DNA of 13,190 nt from Candidatus Omnitrophota bacterium (GTDB lineage Bacteria > Omnitrophota > Gorgyraeia > Aquiviventales > Aquiviventaceae): assembly GCA_016206725.1 (NCBI GenBank), contig JACQRA010000090.1, positions 1-13,190 of the forward strand. The letters are read 5' to 3'. Of this stretch, positions 1 through 6,655 are shown piece by piece (positions within the stretch are counted from its first letter, which is position 1; each line of letters begins with the position of its first letter). Both the position numbers and the translations under genes were made by a program. The notes below the pieces were generated by a model. That model saw only the letters and a program-made list of their open reading frames with translations, was not told the DNA's origin and searched no databases.

Positions 1-816
1 CACCTCGGCCGGCCCGGTGAAGATGAGCTGGCCATGGCCTGAGATGTGGAGGTCCCGAAACCGATGGAGCCCGCCTGGAAGGGTGACGATCTCATGGCCC
101 GCGATGTGTAAGCTCCCCTCATCAGACAGAGACGGCATGGTCACAGGCTCTAAGGAGACTGCCGACGCGGCGACGCTGACCGAACCGGTGATCGAACTCC
201 AGTCTTTCGGGGTTTGCTGCAACGCCGTCTCCGGATCGCTCCCAGGACCTAAGACCACGTCGCCCTTGATCGCGACCCCTCCAACCAGCGCGATGACCCC
301 CTCCTCGTTTGAATTGGTTCGCAGACGAACGTTGGCTCTCGCCTGCTCCGGCGTATAGGGTCCTTGGCGGGAATCATAGCTGTCGAGTTGTGCCTCATCC
401 CCACCCCCGCCATCAAATCGAACGGACAGATCGCCGAACACCCCGTTGCCGGGGCCTGGCTGTTCGCCAAGCTGGACCACCACCTCGACGGTCCTGGACG
501 CATAGCCGAAGGCTTGAGGGTCATTGGCAGGATACCATCCGGTCACCACGACCTGTCGGAGGGAAGGATCGAGGGGGGTGACGCCAATCGAATACCCGCC
601 GGAGCTGCTTCCCAGCTCCGTGGCGTTGGTGCCGGTATACGACGAATCATCTTGGAGTTGCCGGAGTGCAGCGTCGAGGCCGGCTTCGCTCAGATGGAAC
701 GCTCGAACGACGTTAAGAGCTCGTCCACTGGTCTGCTGTTCCAGCACGGCGCGCGTCAGCAAGGCCATGTTCCATGTCGTCACCAATCCCACGATGAGCA
801 AGGCCACAATAAACAT
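1..816 (-). CDS. PilX-like type IV pilus assembly protein (3' end outside window)
   Basis: The minus-strand frame stays open from an ATG at 816 to the window edge (272 residues), so the C-terminus is missing. The N-terminus is one hydrophobic helix (residues 2-22), followed by EQQTSGRALNVVRAFHLSEA around residues 26-45. This matches the PilX N-terminal family pattern of a membrane helix then an acidic-alanine 'AEAG' motif. Near residues 246-272, LPGGLHRF...ISGHGQLIFTG resembles the repetitive beta domain found in many large PilX-like proteins. In that family such proteins are minor pilins or pilus assembly factors at the inner membrane. The start lies 6 nt after the TGA of the upstream propeller gene, in the same frame, so the two are probably co-translated. 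A GAGGTGG stretch overlaps that stop and could be the ribosome binding site, although it is close to the ATG. The usual charged leader with a prepilin peptidase glycine is absent. A more distant pilin-like protein is possible. Confidence 0.72.
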   Translation of the reverse strand, partial: MFIVALLIVGLVTTWNMALLTRAVLEQQTSGRALNVVRAFHLSEAGLDAALRQLQDDSSYTGTNATELGSSSGGYSIGVTPLDPSLRQVVVTGWYPANDPQAFGYASRTVEVVVQLGEQPGPGNGVFGDLSVRFDGGGGDEAQLDSYDSRQGPYTPEQARANVRLRTNSNEEGVIALVGGVAIKGDVVLGPGSDPETALQQTPKDWSSITGSVSVAASAVSLEPVTMPSLSDEGSLHIAGHEIVTLPGGLHRFRDLHISGHGQLIFTGPAEV

Positions 817-822
817 CCCACC

Positions 823-2610
823 TCACTTGGCCGCGCCGGGCACAAGGCGGATGGCATCCGCCCCTTTCAGAGGAATGCCCGAGGTCGTCAACCCCTTCAA
901 GACGCCCTGTGCGTCACCGGCTTGGAATCCGGTTTGCTGCGTGTTGAAGTGGCACACGAGGTCCGGCAGACCGTCTTCGTTGGCGTCCTCTTGGTTGCAA
1001 AACGCCAGGCTCTGTTCGCTTCCCAGCCGACCAAAGGTGAGCGTCGCCTGCTTCACCACCTCAGGGGCCTTCAAGCGGCCGGTGGACAGGATGGCGACCG
1101 GGATCTTGCCATGGCTGTTGGGGTTGAGCGTATTCTCAGCTGACTCCGGCTTGATGTCGATGCTCACCGCCAGCGGGGTCGTCACCTGCGGCATGGCATA
1201 CGCCAGCAGCATCACATCGTTCTCACCGGCTTGATTGGGGGTTGGATCCGTGGCGCTCGTATCGCCGACCACGTACCCATTGGTACTGTGGGCTCTGAAG
1301 CTTTTCGTCTCGCCCACCGCGTAGACATACGAGCCGATGCGCTGCGCAGCCCAGGGGATGTCGTCCTGGCTCCCCTTGTAGAACGCGTTGGTGCCGGCGG
1401 CGCCGTGGGCATCGCTCGATGGCATCTGCTCAAGATGGAACACATCCCACCCATTGGTTCCCAAGGCGTTGGTCTTCCCGAACACATAGAGCCACTGGCC
1501 TTCGGGGGGTGTGCGCGCATGATCGTTCAGCGCGATCCCGTGGGCGATGTCATAGGACACGGTGTTGCTCATCGTCGGCGCCCGCAACACCCTGCGCCAG
1601 AGCAGATTCCCAACTTCGTCATATCGCAGCAGGAGCACCTCCGAGAAGGTGCTGCTGCTATAGGTGATGCCGGCGGCGATGTACAGGTCGCCCGCCGTTG
1701 AGTGATACCGCCTGGACGCCACGAGCGACCCGGTCCCCCGCCACCCAGGCAAGTTGCCTTGTTGGCTGCGAACCCACACCTGGTTGCCGGCGTCGTCATA
1801 CTTCCAGAGCGTGACCTTCGTCGCCGTGGGATCGGTGTATGGATAGTGGGTCAGGCCGAGAACATAGACATAGCCGTTGAGTGTCGTCACCGCGGTGCCG
1901 AAGCTGCTCATGTAGGCGCCGGTGTTGCCTAAGACCCGGCTCCAGCGCAGCGTCCCGTCTGAGGTGTACTGCGCCAGGATGGCGGTGTTGTTCGCGCCGT
2001 TGGCCTGCGCGTAGCCGCTGGCATAGAAGTAGTGTGTCGAGCCAATGCGATCCGCCCCAAATGCGACTGACAAGAACGACTCATTGCCTCGATAGGCAAA
2101 GAAGTTCGGCTTAGCCACCCAATCCGCCCCGCCGATTCCTGAAGCGGTGGCCCCAGTGAGTGGGAATTTCACCAAGACGCTTTTGTGCTCTTTGTCTCCC
2201 ACGCCATCCTGTGTCTGCGACCAACTCCTCCCGGCGAAGACAACGCCCCCTCGGGTCGCGACCACGCCCTCGAACACCTCGCTGTTTGGATTGCCGGATC
2301 CATTGGCGGCCCCTGGCCAGCGGATGGCCCAATCTAACACCGGCGAGCCGCCGTCGAAGGCCAATGTGTAACGGAGGGCGAGGGCTTGACCCCCTAAGAC
2401 GGCCTCATCCACGCCGGCGACATAGAGATCCGAGGCGTAAGACGAGAGACCATTCCCGCGTTGATTGCCGGCTCCTCCGTAGAGGAGCAACTTCTTATCG
2501 TCCAGCCCTCCATGTTCCGCATGACCGATGGGAGGGAATGACGCCAAGATGACGAAGAGGAAAGAACCCGCAACCATTCGTGAGGCCAGCGTTCCCGTGC
2601 GCTCCTTCAT
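823..2610 (-). CDS. Secreted beta-propeller-like (SBBP-type) repeat protein with C-terminal calcium-loop domain
   Basis: This 595-residue protein starts at an ATG with an AGGAGG five bases upstream. It has an N-terminal signal peptide (basic MKERTG, hydrophobic core about 12-24, likely cleavage after GHA at 31). Residues about 35-470 carry loosely repeated units of the type 'DGTLRWSRVLG ... GYVYVLGLT', 'NQVWVRS ... LYIAAG' and 'NLLWRRVL ... WLYVFGKT'. These are typical of SBBP or quinoprotein-like beta-propellers. Residues about 483-592 (SIDIKPES...IPVAILST...) form a C-terminal module seen in many secreted proteins. It has a calcium-loop-like DANEDGLPD at 542-550, flanked by Cys538 and Cys553 that might form a disulfide. 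The protein is probably exported. No enzymatic motif was recognised and the ligand is unknown. It is followed in frame, 6 nt later, by the PilX-like gene, so a pilus-linked surface role is possible but inferred. Confidence 0.82.
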   Translation of the reverse strand: MKERTGTLASRMVAGSFLFVILASFPPIGHAEHGGLDDKKLLLYGGAGNQRGNGLSSYASDLYVAGVDEAVLGGQALALRYTLAFDGGSPVLDWAIRWPGAANGSGNPNSEVFEGVVATRGGVVFAGRSWSQTQDGVGDKEHKSVLVKFPLTGATASGIGGADWVAKPNFFAYRGNESFLSVAFGADRIGSTHYFYASGYAQANGANNTAILAQYTSDGTLRWSRVLGNTGAYMSSFGTAVTTLNGYVYVLGLTHYPYTDPTATKVTLWKYDDAGNQVWVRSQQGNLPGWRGTGSLVASRRYHSTAGDLYIAAGITYSSSTFSEVLLLRYDEVGNLLWRRVLRAPTMSNTVSYDIAHGIALNDHARTPPEGQWLYVFGKTNALGTNGWDVFHLEQMPSSDAHGAAGTNAFYKGSQDDIPWAAQRIGSYVYAVGETKSFRAHSTNGYVVGDTSATDPTPNQAGENDVMLLAYAMPQVTTPLAVSIDIKPESAENTLNPNSHGKIPVAILSTGRLKAPEVVKQATLTFGRLGSEQSLAFCNQEDANEDGLPDLVCHFNTQQTGFQAGDAQGVLKGLTTSGIPLKGADAIRLVPGAAK

Positions 2611-2615
2611 GTGAA

Positions 2616-2621
2616 CCTCCT
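2616..2621 (-). promoter_or_regulatory. Ribosome binding site of the propeller gene
   Basis: AGGAGG on the minus strand, 5 nt before the ATG at 2610. It is a perfect Shine-Dalgarno sequence and fixes the start of the signal-peptide-bearing protein. Confidence 0.85.
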
Positions 2622-2658
2622 CTCCAAGTGATCCGGAGATGTGGTGTGGTAAACAACG

Positions 2659-2694
2659 CTGAGGGCGTTTCTGAGGGACTTGCCTGAGGGCGTT
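2659..2694. repeat. Three closely spaced CTGAGGG direct repeats
   Basis: CTGAGGG occurs at 2659, 2671 and 2684. The first and third extend to the identical CTGAGGGCGTT. They lie in the 134-nt gap between the glycosyltransferase stop and the propeller start, 49-84 nt upstream of the propeller ATG. The spacing of 12 and 13 nt would suit binding sites for a regulator, but could equally be a short duplication. I see no clear sigma-70 promoter in this gap. Confidence 0.4.
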
Positions 2695-2709
2695 CTTAGC
2701 CCTTAGCTT

Positions 2710-2742
2710 ACCTGATGGGAGCGAAAGAATTCAAGATCAGGT
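2710..2742 (-). repeat. Inverted repeat just after the glycosyltransferase stop
   Basis: Perfect 7-bp arms, ACCTGAT (2710-2716) and ATCAGGT (2736-2742), are separated by 19 nt and begin 2 nt beyond the glycosyltransferase stop codon. The stem might protect the 3' end of the mRNA. It lacks the GC-rich short-loop stem and U-tract of an intrinsic terminator. Confidence 0.3.
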
Positions 2743-2744
2743 GG

Positions 2745-3440
2745 TCAGAACCGATAACGCAGGAGGGTCCAGCAGGCGATAAAGAAGTCTTTCGCGCGGA
2801 TTTTCTTGCCTTCTCGACGGGAGCGGCCGTGATACGTAATCGGCGCGTCCACGATGCGACGTCCCTGTTTGGCCAACTTGGCCATGGCCTCCGGCTCAAA
2901 CTCGAAGCGATTACAGCGCAGTCGCAAGGCCGTGAGCTGCTCGCGTTTCATCACCTTGTAACATGTCTCCAGATCAGTGACCCGCAGACCGTAGAGGACG
3001 TTGGTCATCCCTGTCAGCACACGATTCGCGCACCAACTCGCCCAGCCCATCCCCTCAGGCCATCGGCGCTTCAGAAACCGACTTCCACAGACGATATCAG
3101 CGTTCCCGTCCAGAATCGGTTGGAGCAACCGGGGGATCTGGCGGGGATCATATTCGAGATCCCCGTCTTGAATGACCACGAGATCCCCCGTGGCGTGCTT
3201 CAAACCTTGTCGAATGCAGGCGCCTTTGCCTTTGTTCACCCGGTTGCGCAAGACCTTAAACGGCACGCGGCTCACGCTCTCGCGCAGCCGTCGTTCAATC
3301 GCATAGGTGTGGTCGGTGCTATGATCGTCCACAATCACCACTTCGTAGTCGATGGGAAAGGCCGTCTCGAGGATTCGCCGGAGGAGGCGTTCGATGGTCT
3401 GTTCTTCATTGAAGGTGGGGATGAGAATCGAAAGTTTCAT
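2745..3440 (-). CDS. Family 2 glycosyltransferase, dolichol/polyprenyl-phosphate sugar synthase type
   Basis: The 231-residue protein opens with MKLSILIPTFNEEQTIERLL, the standard GT-A start of family 2 glycosyltransferases. Residues 36-43 (IVDDHSTD) are the nucleotide-binding DDxS/T motif. NKGKGACIRQGL follows at 69-80. QDGD at 91-94 provides the DxD-type metal site, and CGSRF is at 118-122. These spacings match DPM1/DPG-synthase-like enzymes, which move a sugar from a nucleotide donor to a polyprenyl phosphate at the cytoplasmic face. No C-terminal membrane helices or GtrA-like extension are visible, so this is the soluble single-domain form. The ATG at 3440 is preferred over a GTG at 3479 because family alignment begins at MKLSIL; no strong Shine-Dalgarno is visible for either. 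The exact sugar and acceptor cannot be read from sequence. It is divergent from the Cache operon and its promoter was not found. Confidence 0.88.
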   Translation of the reverse strand: MKLSILIPTFNEEQTIERLLRRILETAFPIDYEVVIVDDHSTDHTYAIERRLRESVSRVPFKVLRNRVNKGKGACIRQGLKHATGDLVVIQDGDLEYDPRQIPRLLQPILDGNADIVCGSRFLKRRWPEGMGWASWCANRVLTGMTNVLYGLRVTDLETCYKVMKREQLTALRLRCNRFEFEPEAMAKLAKQGRRIVDAPITYHGRSRREGKKIRAKDFFIACWTLLRYRF

Positions 3441-3513
3441 CCCAACAGCGTAGCAGGCTCTGTCGCGATCTTGCAACACTTTATCCAGAAGTTGTCGCAG
3501 AACAGTTCATAAG

Positions 3514-3530
3514 CTATTGTAAGACAATAG
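3514..3530. promoter_or_regulatory. 17-bp palindrome next to the -35 box, candidate operator
   Basis: CTATTGT (3514-3520), AAG, ACAATAG (3524-3530) is a perfect dyad with 7-bp arms. It ends 7 nt before the -35 box of the plus-strand operon and lies in the divergent gap with the glycosyltransferase. Placement and symmetry suggest a dimeric regulator site. The regulator is unknown. Confidence 0.45.
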
Positions 3531-3537
3531 GTTATAG

Positions 3538-3566
3538 TTGACACGGTTCCCCCAATATGGTATAGT
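3538..3566 (+). promoter_or_regulatory. Sigma-70 promoter of the receiver-Cache operon
   Basis: TTGACA (3538-3543) is followed by a 17-nt spacer and TATAGT (3561-3566), with an extended -10 TGG just before it. The -35 is perfect, the -10 has five of six consensus bases and the spacing is optimal. Transcription would start near 3573, leaving a leader of about 30 nt before the ATG at 3604. A 6-bp inverted repeat (GTTGAC at 3537-3542, GTCAAC at 3565-3570) overlaps both promoter boxes. Confidence 0.8.
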
Positions 3567-3603
3567 CAACGTGAGTTGTTCGGTGGAAGGGGGTGGATGG
3601 ACA

Positions 3604-4365
3604 ATGAGTCGTGTGCCTTCGCTGCTCATTGTGCATGCGGACCGCGCGGTGCGTGAACGATTCTGCACTATCTTGTCCCACCGCGGATGTCCCACCTTGA
3701 CCGCCTCCTCGGCTGAAGAGGCGATGACTGTCTTGAAGCATGAGTGGCCCGCACTCATCCTCATCGGACAGCAGCTCACAGATACGACGGGCGTGGAATT
3801 CGTCCGACGCGTCCGATCCTTCAATGAACAGGTTCCCATCCTCGTGCTCAATAATGGCCAACATCTTCCCTCTTCAGTCAGCGCCTCTCACGAGATTCAA
3901 GCGCTGCTGCCGGAGGATATCACCGATGAGCAGCTGGCTCAAGAACTCACTCACTGGTTGCAGACTCCGCCCACGAAACCCCAGGTCCGTTGGCCTGGCA
4001 CCGTGCTCGTGGTGGATGATGAACCCAAATTACGGGAGGTCTTGAGGGAGTTCTTGCACTCGCAAGGGTTCACGGTCGCCACCGCCGACTCCGGAGAGGC
4101 CGCCTTGGAGTGCTTCGCGCACTCCCCGCCAACGGTCGTGTTGCTCGACGTGAATCTCCCCGGCATGGATGGTCTCTCGGTCCTCAAGCAGATCAGCGCC
4201 CGCTATCCCGCCACCACCGTCATCATGATCACCGGGTTGGAGGAAGAAGAGACGATGGGCCAAGCGATCGCGTTGGGAGCCCATGATTACATCCTCAAGC
4301 CTTTCAATCTCGAGTATCTCCAAACCACCCTCTTAAGCAAACTCCTCTTGGGGCAGTCACCCTAA
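3604..4365 (+). CDS. Tandem receiver-domain protein: degenerate receiver plus intact receiver, no output domain
   Basis: The 253-residue protein has two CheY-like domains. Domain 1 (about 5-120) keeps the fold pattern but has lost the chemistry: the acidic pair is His11-Ala12-Asp13 and the phosphoacceptor position aligns with Gly55 (ALILIGQQL). Domain 2 (about 133-250) is canonical: Asp138-Asp139-Glu140, phosphoacceptor Asp182 in LLDVNLPGMDG, Thr210 and Lys232 in LKPF. There is no DNA-binding, GGDEF or other effector domain, so it probably acts by protein contact or in a phosphorelay. The ATG at 3604 is chosen over an in-frame ATG at 3538 because the latter lies inside the promoter and the receiver fold begins at MSRVPSLLIV. 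A purine-rich GGAAGGGGGTGGATGG precedes it. It is the first gene of an operon with the Cache protein (8-nt gap). The partner kinase is not in this window. Confidence 0.88.
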   Translation: MSRVPSLLIVHADRAVRERFCTILSHRGCPTLTASSAEEAMTVLKHEWPALILIGQQLTDTTGVEFVRRVRSFNEQVPILVLNNGQHLPSSVSASHEIQALLPEDITDEQLAQELTHWLQTPPTKPQVRWPGTVLVVDDEPKLREVLREFLHSQGFTVATADSGEAALECFAHSPPTVVLLDVNLPGMDGLSVLKQISARYPATTVIMITGLEEEETMGQAIALGAHDYILKPFNLEYLQTTLLSKLLLGQSP

Positions 4366-4373
4366 ACGCGTCC

Positions 4374-5465
4374 ATGGACCACGAGCCCTTTATCACAATG
4401 CCCTTCCTCGGTTGGCGCTGGCCGGTGATTCCTCTGTGGTTCCTGCGACTCTACCGCCATCCTGTTCTCTTTCTGACAACGGTCCTTGTGGTACCGATTG
4501 TGGCGATGGCTCTCTGGCTGATCGTCGTGAATGAACGCCAGTGGCGCCATCGCGAGGCCGAGGACTTGTTGGTGGCTTCCCGACTGGCCGGACGGATCCT
4601 CCGCGAGGAACTCACCCAAACCCTTGAGGCGGAACAGGCGATCGTCTCCCAGCCGACGTTTCGAGAGGCCGTTCGACGAGGGGACCGGCAGCTTCTTGCC
4701 GCGAGCCTTCGACTGCTCGCTGAAGCGATGCCCATGGTGGATGACGTCTCGGTCCTTGATGCCCGTGGCCGTCCCCTCGCCTCAATCCCCGAGGACAGTC
4801 GTGAGAGCCGCCCGGTCGCCGCCGTTGAGGCGTCCGATCCCTCAGCGTTCGCAGGCGCCCCGTCCATCTCCGGGGTGTACCTGCGCAGCCGGGCCTCCGG
4901 CGACAAGGTCATCACGGTCTCGACGCCGATCACGAATCACGACACGCCCATCGGCATGCTCCAGATGCAGTATCGCCTCTCCGCCGTGTCCCAATGGGTT
5001 GACAAGGTCCGCATCGAACCGTCGGGATTTCTCTACATCGTGGACCAATATGGTCTGCTTGTCGCGTATCCCTTCCAGGTGTTGCCGGGAAGTCCCAAGA
5101 ATGTCTCAGCCTGGCCGCCGGTCGCCGCAGAGACCTCTGCAGAGGGCCGACTGATTCGTTTCAGACATGGACAACCCGCTCGCCGGTGGACCGCCGCGGC
5201 GACCACGATCGAGCCGTTTGGGTGGCGGGTGATTGCCCAGCAGTCGGACGCGGTGATGTTGCGGCCTTTCTATGAACTCGTCGGATCATTCGCCGTGCTG
5301 CTGCTCGTGCTGATGGCGGTGATCAGCGCCCTCGTCCTGCGATGGGCCCGTTTGCATGAAGCCACCCTGGCGCTGCTGGCCAAGCAAGCACACCTCTTGC
5401 GTGTGAGCGAACGACGCCGCGTGGAAGATGTGATGCGTCACAAGAAGTCGGGGGCCTCTCCATGA
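4374..5465 (+). CDS. Two-pass membrane protein with extracytoplasmic Cache-like sensor domain and no signalling output
   Basis: The 363-residue protein has membrane helices at about 30-53 and 301-323. They enclose a roughly 245-residue outer segment that fits a double Cache (PAS-like) sensor: a long helix (about 55-120), VDDVSVLDARGRPLASIP at 122-139, VITVSTPI at 179-186, IGMLQMQY at 193-200 and GFLYIVDQYGLLVAYP at 218-233. Such domains bind small ligands in kinases and chemoreceptors. Here only about 40 residues follow the second helix, rich in Arg/Lys and possibly coiled-coil, with no HAMP, kinase, GGDEF or methyl-accepting domain. It would need a separate partner, and the co-transcribed receiver protein is a candidate. 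The 3' end overlaps the next gene by ATGA. The start is uncertain: no Shine-Dalgarno precedes the ATG at 4374, and the in-frame ATG at 4398 is an alternative. I infer Cache from pattern only. Confidence 0.75.
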   Translation: MDHEPFITMPFLGWRWPVIPLWFLRLYRHPVLFLTTVLVVPIVAMALWLIVVNERQWRHREAEDLLVASRLAGRILREELTQTLEAEQAIVSQPTFREAVRRGDRQLLAASLRLLAEAMPMVDDVSVLDARGRPLASIPEDSRESRPVAAVEASDPSAFAGAPSISGVYLRSRASGDKVITVSTPITNHDTPIGMLQMQYRLSAVSQWVDKVRIEPSGFLYIVDQYGLLVAYPFQVLPGSPKNVSAWPPVAAETSAEGRLIRFRHGQPARRWTAAATTIEPFGWRVIAQQSDAVMLRPFYELVGSFAVLLLVLMAVISALVLRWARLHEATLALLAKQAHLLRVSERRRVEDVMRHKKSGASP

Positions 5466-6007
5466 AAGCGAACGTGGTCGCTCCCCTGCTTCTCGTCGGC
5501 TGCGTGGCCTTGCCCACGGCGGAGGTCATGGCAGTTCAGCGGGACGTGCGAACGCGGACGGCCAATTATGAAGAAGCGCCGGTCTTGCTCCAGGACGCCA
5601 GGGTCCGACTCACCCAAACCTACAGCGCCCCGAGCCAGTTTCCCCTGGTCTTATCGGATGGGACCGACGTCAGAATCCAGCGCTCACGGGTCCGGCACCT
5701 GAATCGTTTGAATCAACAAGTCCCGACGTATCAGCTCCAAGGCCAGTTGGAGCTCCGCAACACCAGCCGCAAGACGGTGGCCATGCTGCAAATTACGACC
5801 GTGTTCTTCAACGGGTTTCACGAACGCCTCAGCATGGAACAAGAATCCATCCTCCACACCCTTCCCCCCAAACAAACCAAGATGCTCTCCTGGGCGAAGT
5901 CCCTGCCGGATGAGGAGACCTTTGAGATGTTCTTCATCATTTCGGCGGTGCGATTTAGTGATGGGACGGTGTGGTCGCCCGAGGAAGAATTGATCGTCTT
6001 ACCTTAA
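5462..6007 (+). CDS. Small exported or lipoprotein with FxLYD-like domain
   Basis: This 181-residue protein starts inside the stop of the Cache gene (ATGA overlap), so translation is probably coupled. The N-terminus is an export signal. LVGC at 11-14 fits a lipobox, although the signal would be very short. Alternatively, signal peptidase I could cut after EVMA at about 24. Residues about 65-180 form a beta-rich domain. YQLQGQLELRNTSRKTV, a TTVFFNGF strand and LPPKQTKM follow the order seen in FxLYD-type domains (extracellular, immunoglobulin-like, involved in adhesion or assembly). No catalytic residues are visible. Sharing an operon with a Cache sensor suggests a periplasmic or envelope partner for it. 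This is inference, and the fold call is tentative. Confidence 0.65.
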   Translation: MKANVVAPLLLVGCVALPTAEVMAVQRDVRTRTANYEEAPVLLQDARVRLTQTYSAPSQFPLVLSDGTDVRIQRSRVRHLNRLNQQVPTYQLQGQLELRNTSRKTVAMLQITTVFFNGFHERLSMEQESILHTLPPKQTKMLSWAKSLPDEETFEMFFIISAVRFSDGTVWSPEEELIVLP

Positions 6008-6015
6008 GAAGCGTA

Positions 6016-6567
6016 CTACACGGCAACGCTCAAACGCTTCATCCACCGAATCAAGCAGTGGCGGCTGACCCCCAGCAATTCGGCGGCGTGGACTTGATTC
6101 CAGTTCGTCTTGCGCAAGGCGGAGAGGATCAGCTTCCGATAGACGACATCCCGCCCTTCTCGCAACGAAAGGCTGCGCAAGACCACCGGAATGCCTTCCT
6201 CCTGATTGAGCGCCCGGGAGATCGTATCCAAGAGTGTTTCGTGACTGAAGGGCTTGCCGATCGCCGCCGCCGCGCCGAGCGAGGCATAGTAGTCACGCTC
6301 CGTTTCGTCACAGTAGGCGGAGACGAGAATCACCGGCACGGACGGCTCGAGCCTTTTGATCAGAGGCAGCAGATCGGTCCCTTCGATGCCCGGCATGCGG
6401 ATGTCGAGCAGGATGACGTCGTAGCTCCCGCTCTTGAGGACGTTGACCACGGTGGTACCGTCACCGCAGGTGGTGACGGCATAGCCGTGCTGACCTAACA
6501 GGTCCTCATAGACCGTGAGGATCGTCCGGTCATCATCGATGATCAGGACTCGGGTTTGCTGAGCCAT
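6016..6567 (-). CDS. Response regulator, receiver plus Fis-type HTH (PrrA/RegA/ActR architecture)
   Basis: The 183-residue protein has a complete receiver (about 6-120): Asp11-Asp12, phosphoacceptor Asp55 in LLDIRMPGIEG, Ser83 in VSAY and Lys105 in GKPF. A linker follows, then a C-terminal Fis-like helix-turn-helix at about 142-180 (LRKTNWNQVHAAELLGVSRH). There is no AAA+ sigma-54 activation domain, which makes it the short NtrC-derived type exemplified by PrrA, RegA and ActR, which are DNA-binding regulators. The ATG at 6567 gives MAQQTRVLIIDDD, the usual receiver start; upstream in-frame codons have no family similarity. An AGGAG lies 14 nt upstream, which is too far to be ideal. It is convergent with the FxLYD-like gene (8-nt gap) and divergent from the small membrane protein and M48 pair. 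No cognate kinase is nearby. Confidence 0.88.
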   Translation of the reverse strand: MAQQTRVLIIDDDRTILTVYEDLLGQHGYAVTTCGDGTTVVNVLKSGSYDVILLDIRMPGIEGTDLLPLIKRLEPSVPVILVSAYCDETERDYYASLGAAAAIGKPFSHETLLDTISRALNQEEGIPVVLRSLSLREGRDVVYRKLILSALRKTNWNQVHAAELLGVSRHCLIRWMKRLSVAV

Positions 6568-6589
6568 GGGCGTTAAGCAATCTCCTGAA

Positions 6590-6619
6590 AGTATATCTGA
6601 TCTTACGTGATTTCGACAA
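6590..6619 (-). promoter_or_regulatory. Possible promoter of the Fis-type regulator
   Basis: On the minus strand TTGTCG (6614-6619) lies 18 nt before TATACT (6590-6595). Both boxes are near consensus. The implied start, around 6583, would fall inside the AGGAGA stretch and give a leader of only about 16 nt, which weakens the call. Confidence 0.35.
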
Positions 6620-6637
6620 ATCGGCCGATGAATTCTT

Positions 6638-6650
6638 CGGTATAATACCG
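6638..6650 (+). promoter_or_regulatory. Consensus -10 box inside a 13-bp palindrome
   Basis: CGGTAT-A-ATACCG is a perfect dyad with 6-bp arms, and TATAAT (6641-6646) lies within it. Transcription would start near 6653, only about 3 nt before the ATG at 6656 or 9 nt before the ATG at 6662, which would make the mRNA leaderless or nearly so. No good -35 box is visible at 16-18 nt. The palindrome might be an operator, since a protein bound there would cover the -10. Confidence 0.4.
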
Positions 6651-6655
6651 TTGTC

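Noticed and set aside
364..1234. Two long plus-strand open frames (364-1143 and 524-1234)
   Set aside because: They lie antisense to the PilX-like and propeller genes, have biased shadow-type composition and no recognisable domain. The minus-strand frames have a signal peptide, a ribosome binding site and family motifs.
2710..2742. Intrinsic terminator after the glycosyltransferase
   Set aside because: The 7-bp stem has a 19-nt loop and no U-tract on the transcribed strand. It is kept only as an inverted repeat.
2715..3512. Plus-strand open frame of 265 codons opposite the glycosyltransferase
   Set aside because: It is antisense to a clear family 2 glycosyltransferase with all motifs and has no motif of its own.
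3490..3560. Promoter for the divergent glycosyltransferase on the minus strand
   Set aside because: TTGTCT and TACAAT-like boxes occur but none has acceptable partners at 16-18 nt spacing, so no promoter is called.
4374..5465. Truncated histidine kinase or chemoreceptor
   Set aside because: The stop is followed immediately by an overlapping gene start, and no kinase or methyl-accepting remnant appears in any frame. The protein looks complete as a sensor-only form.
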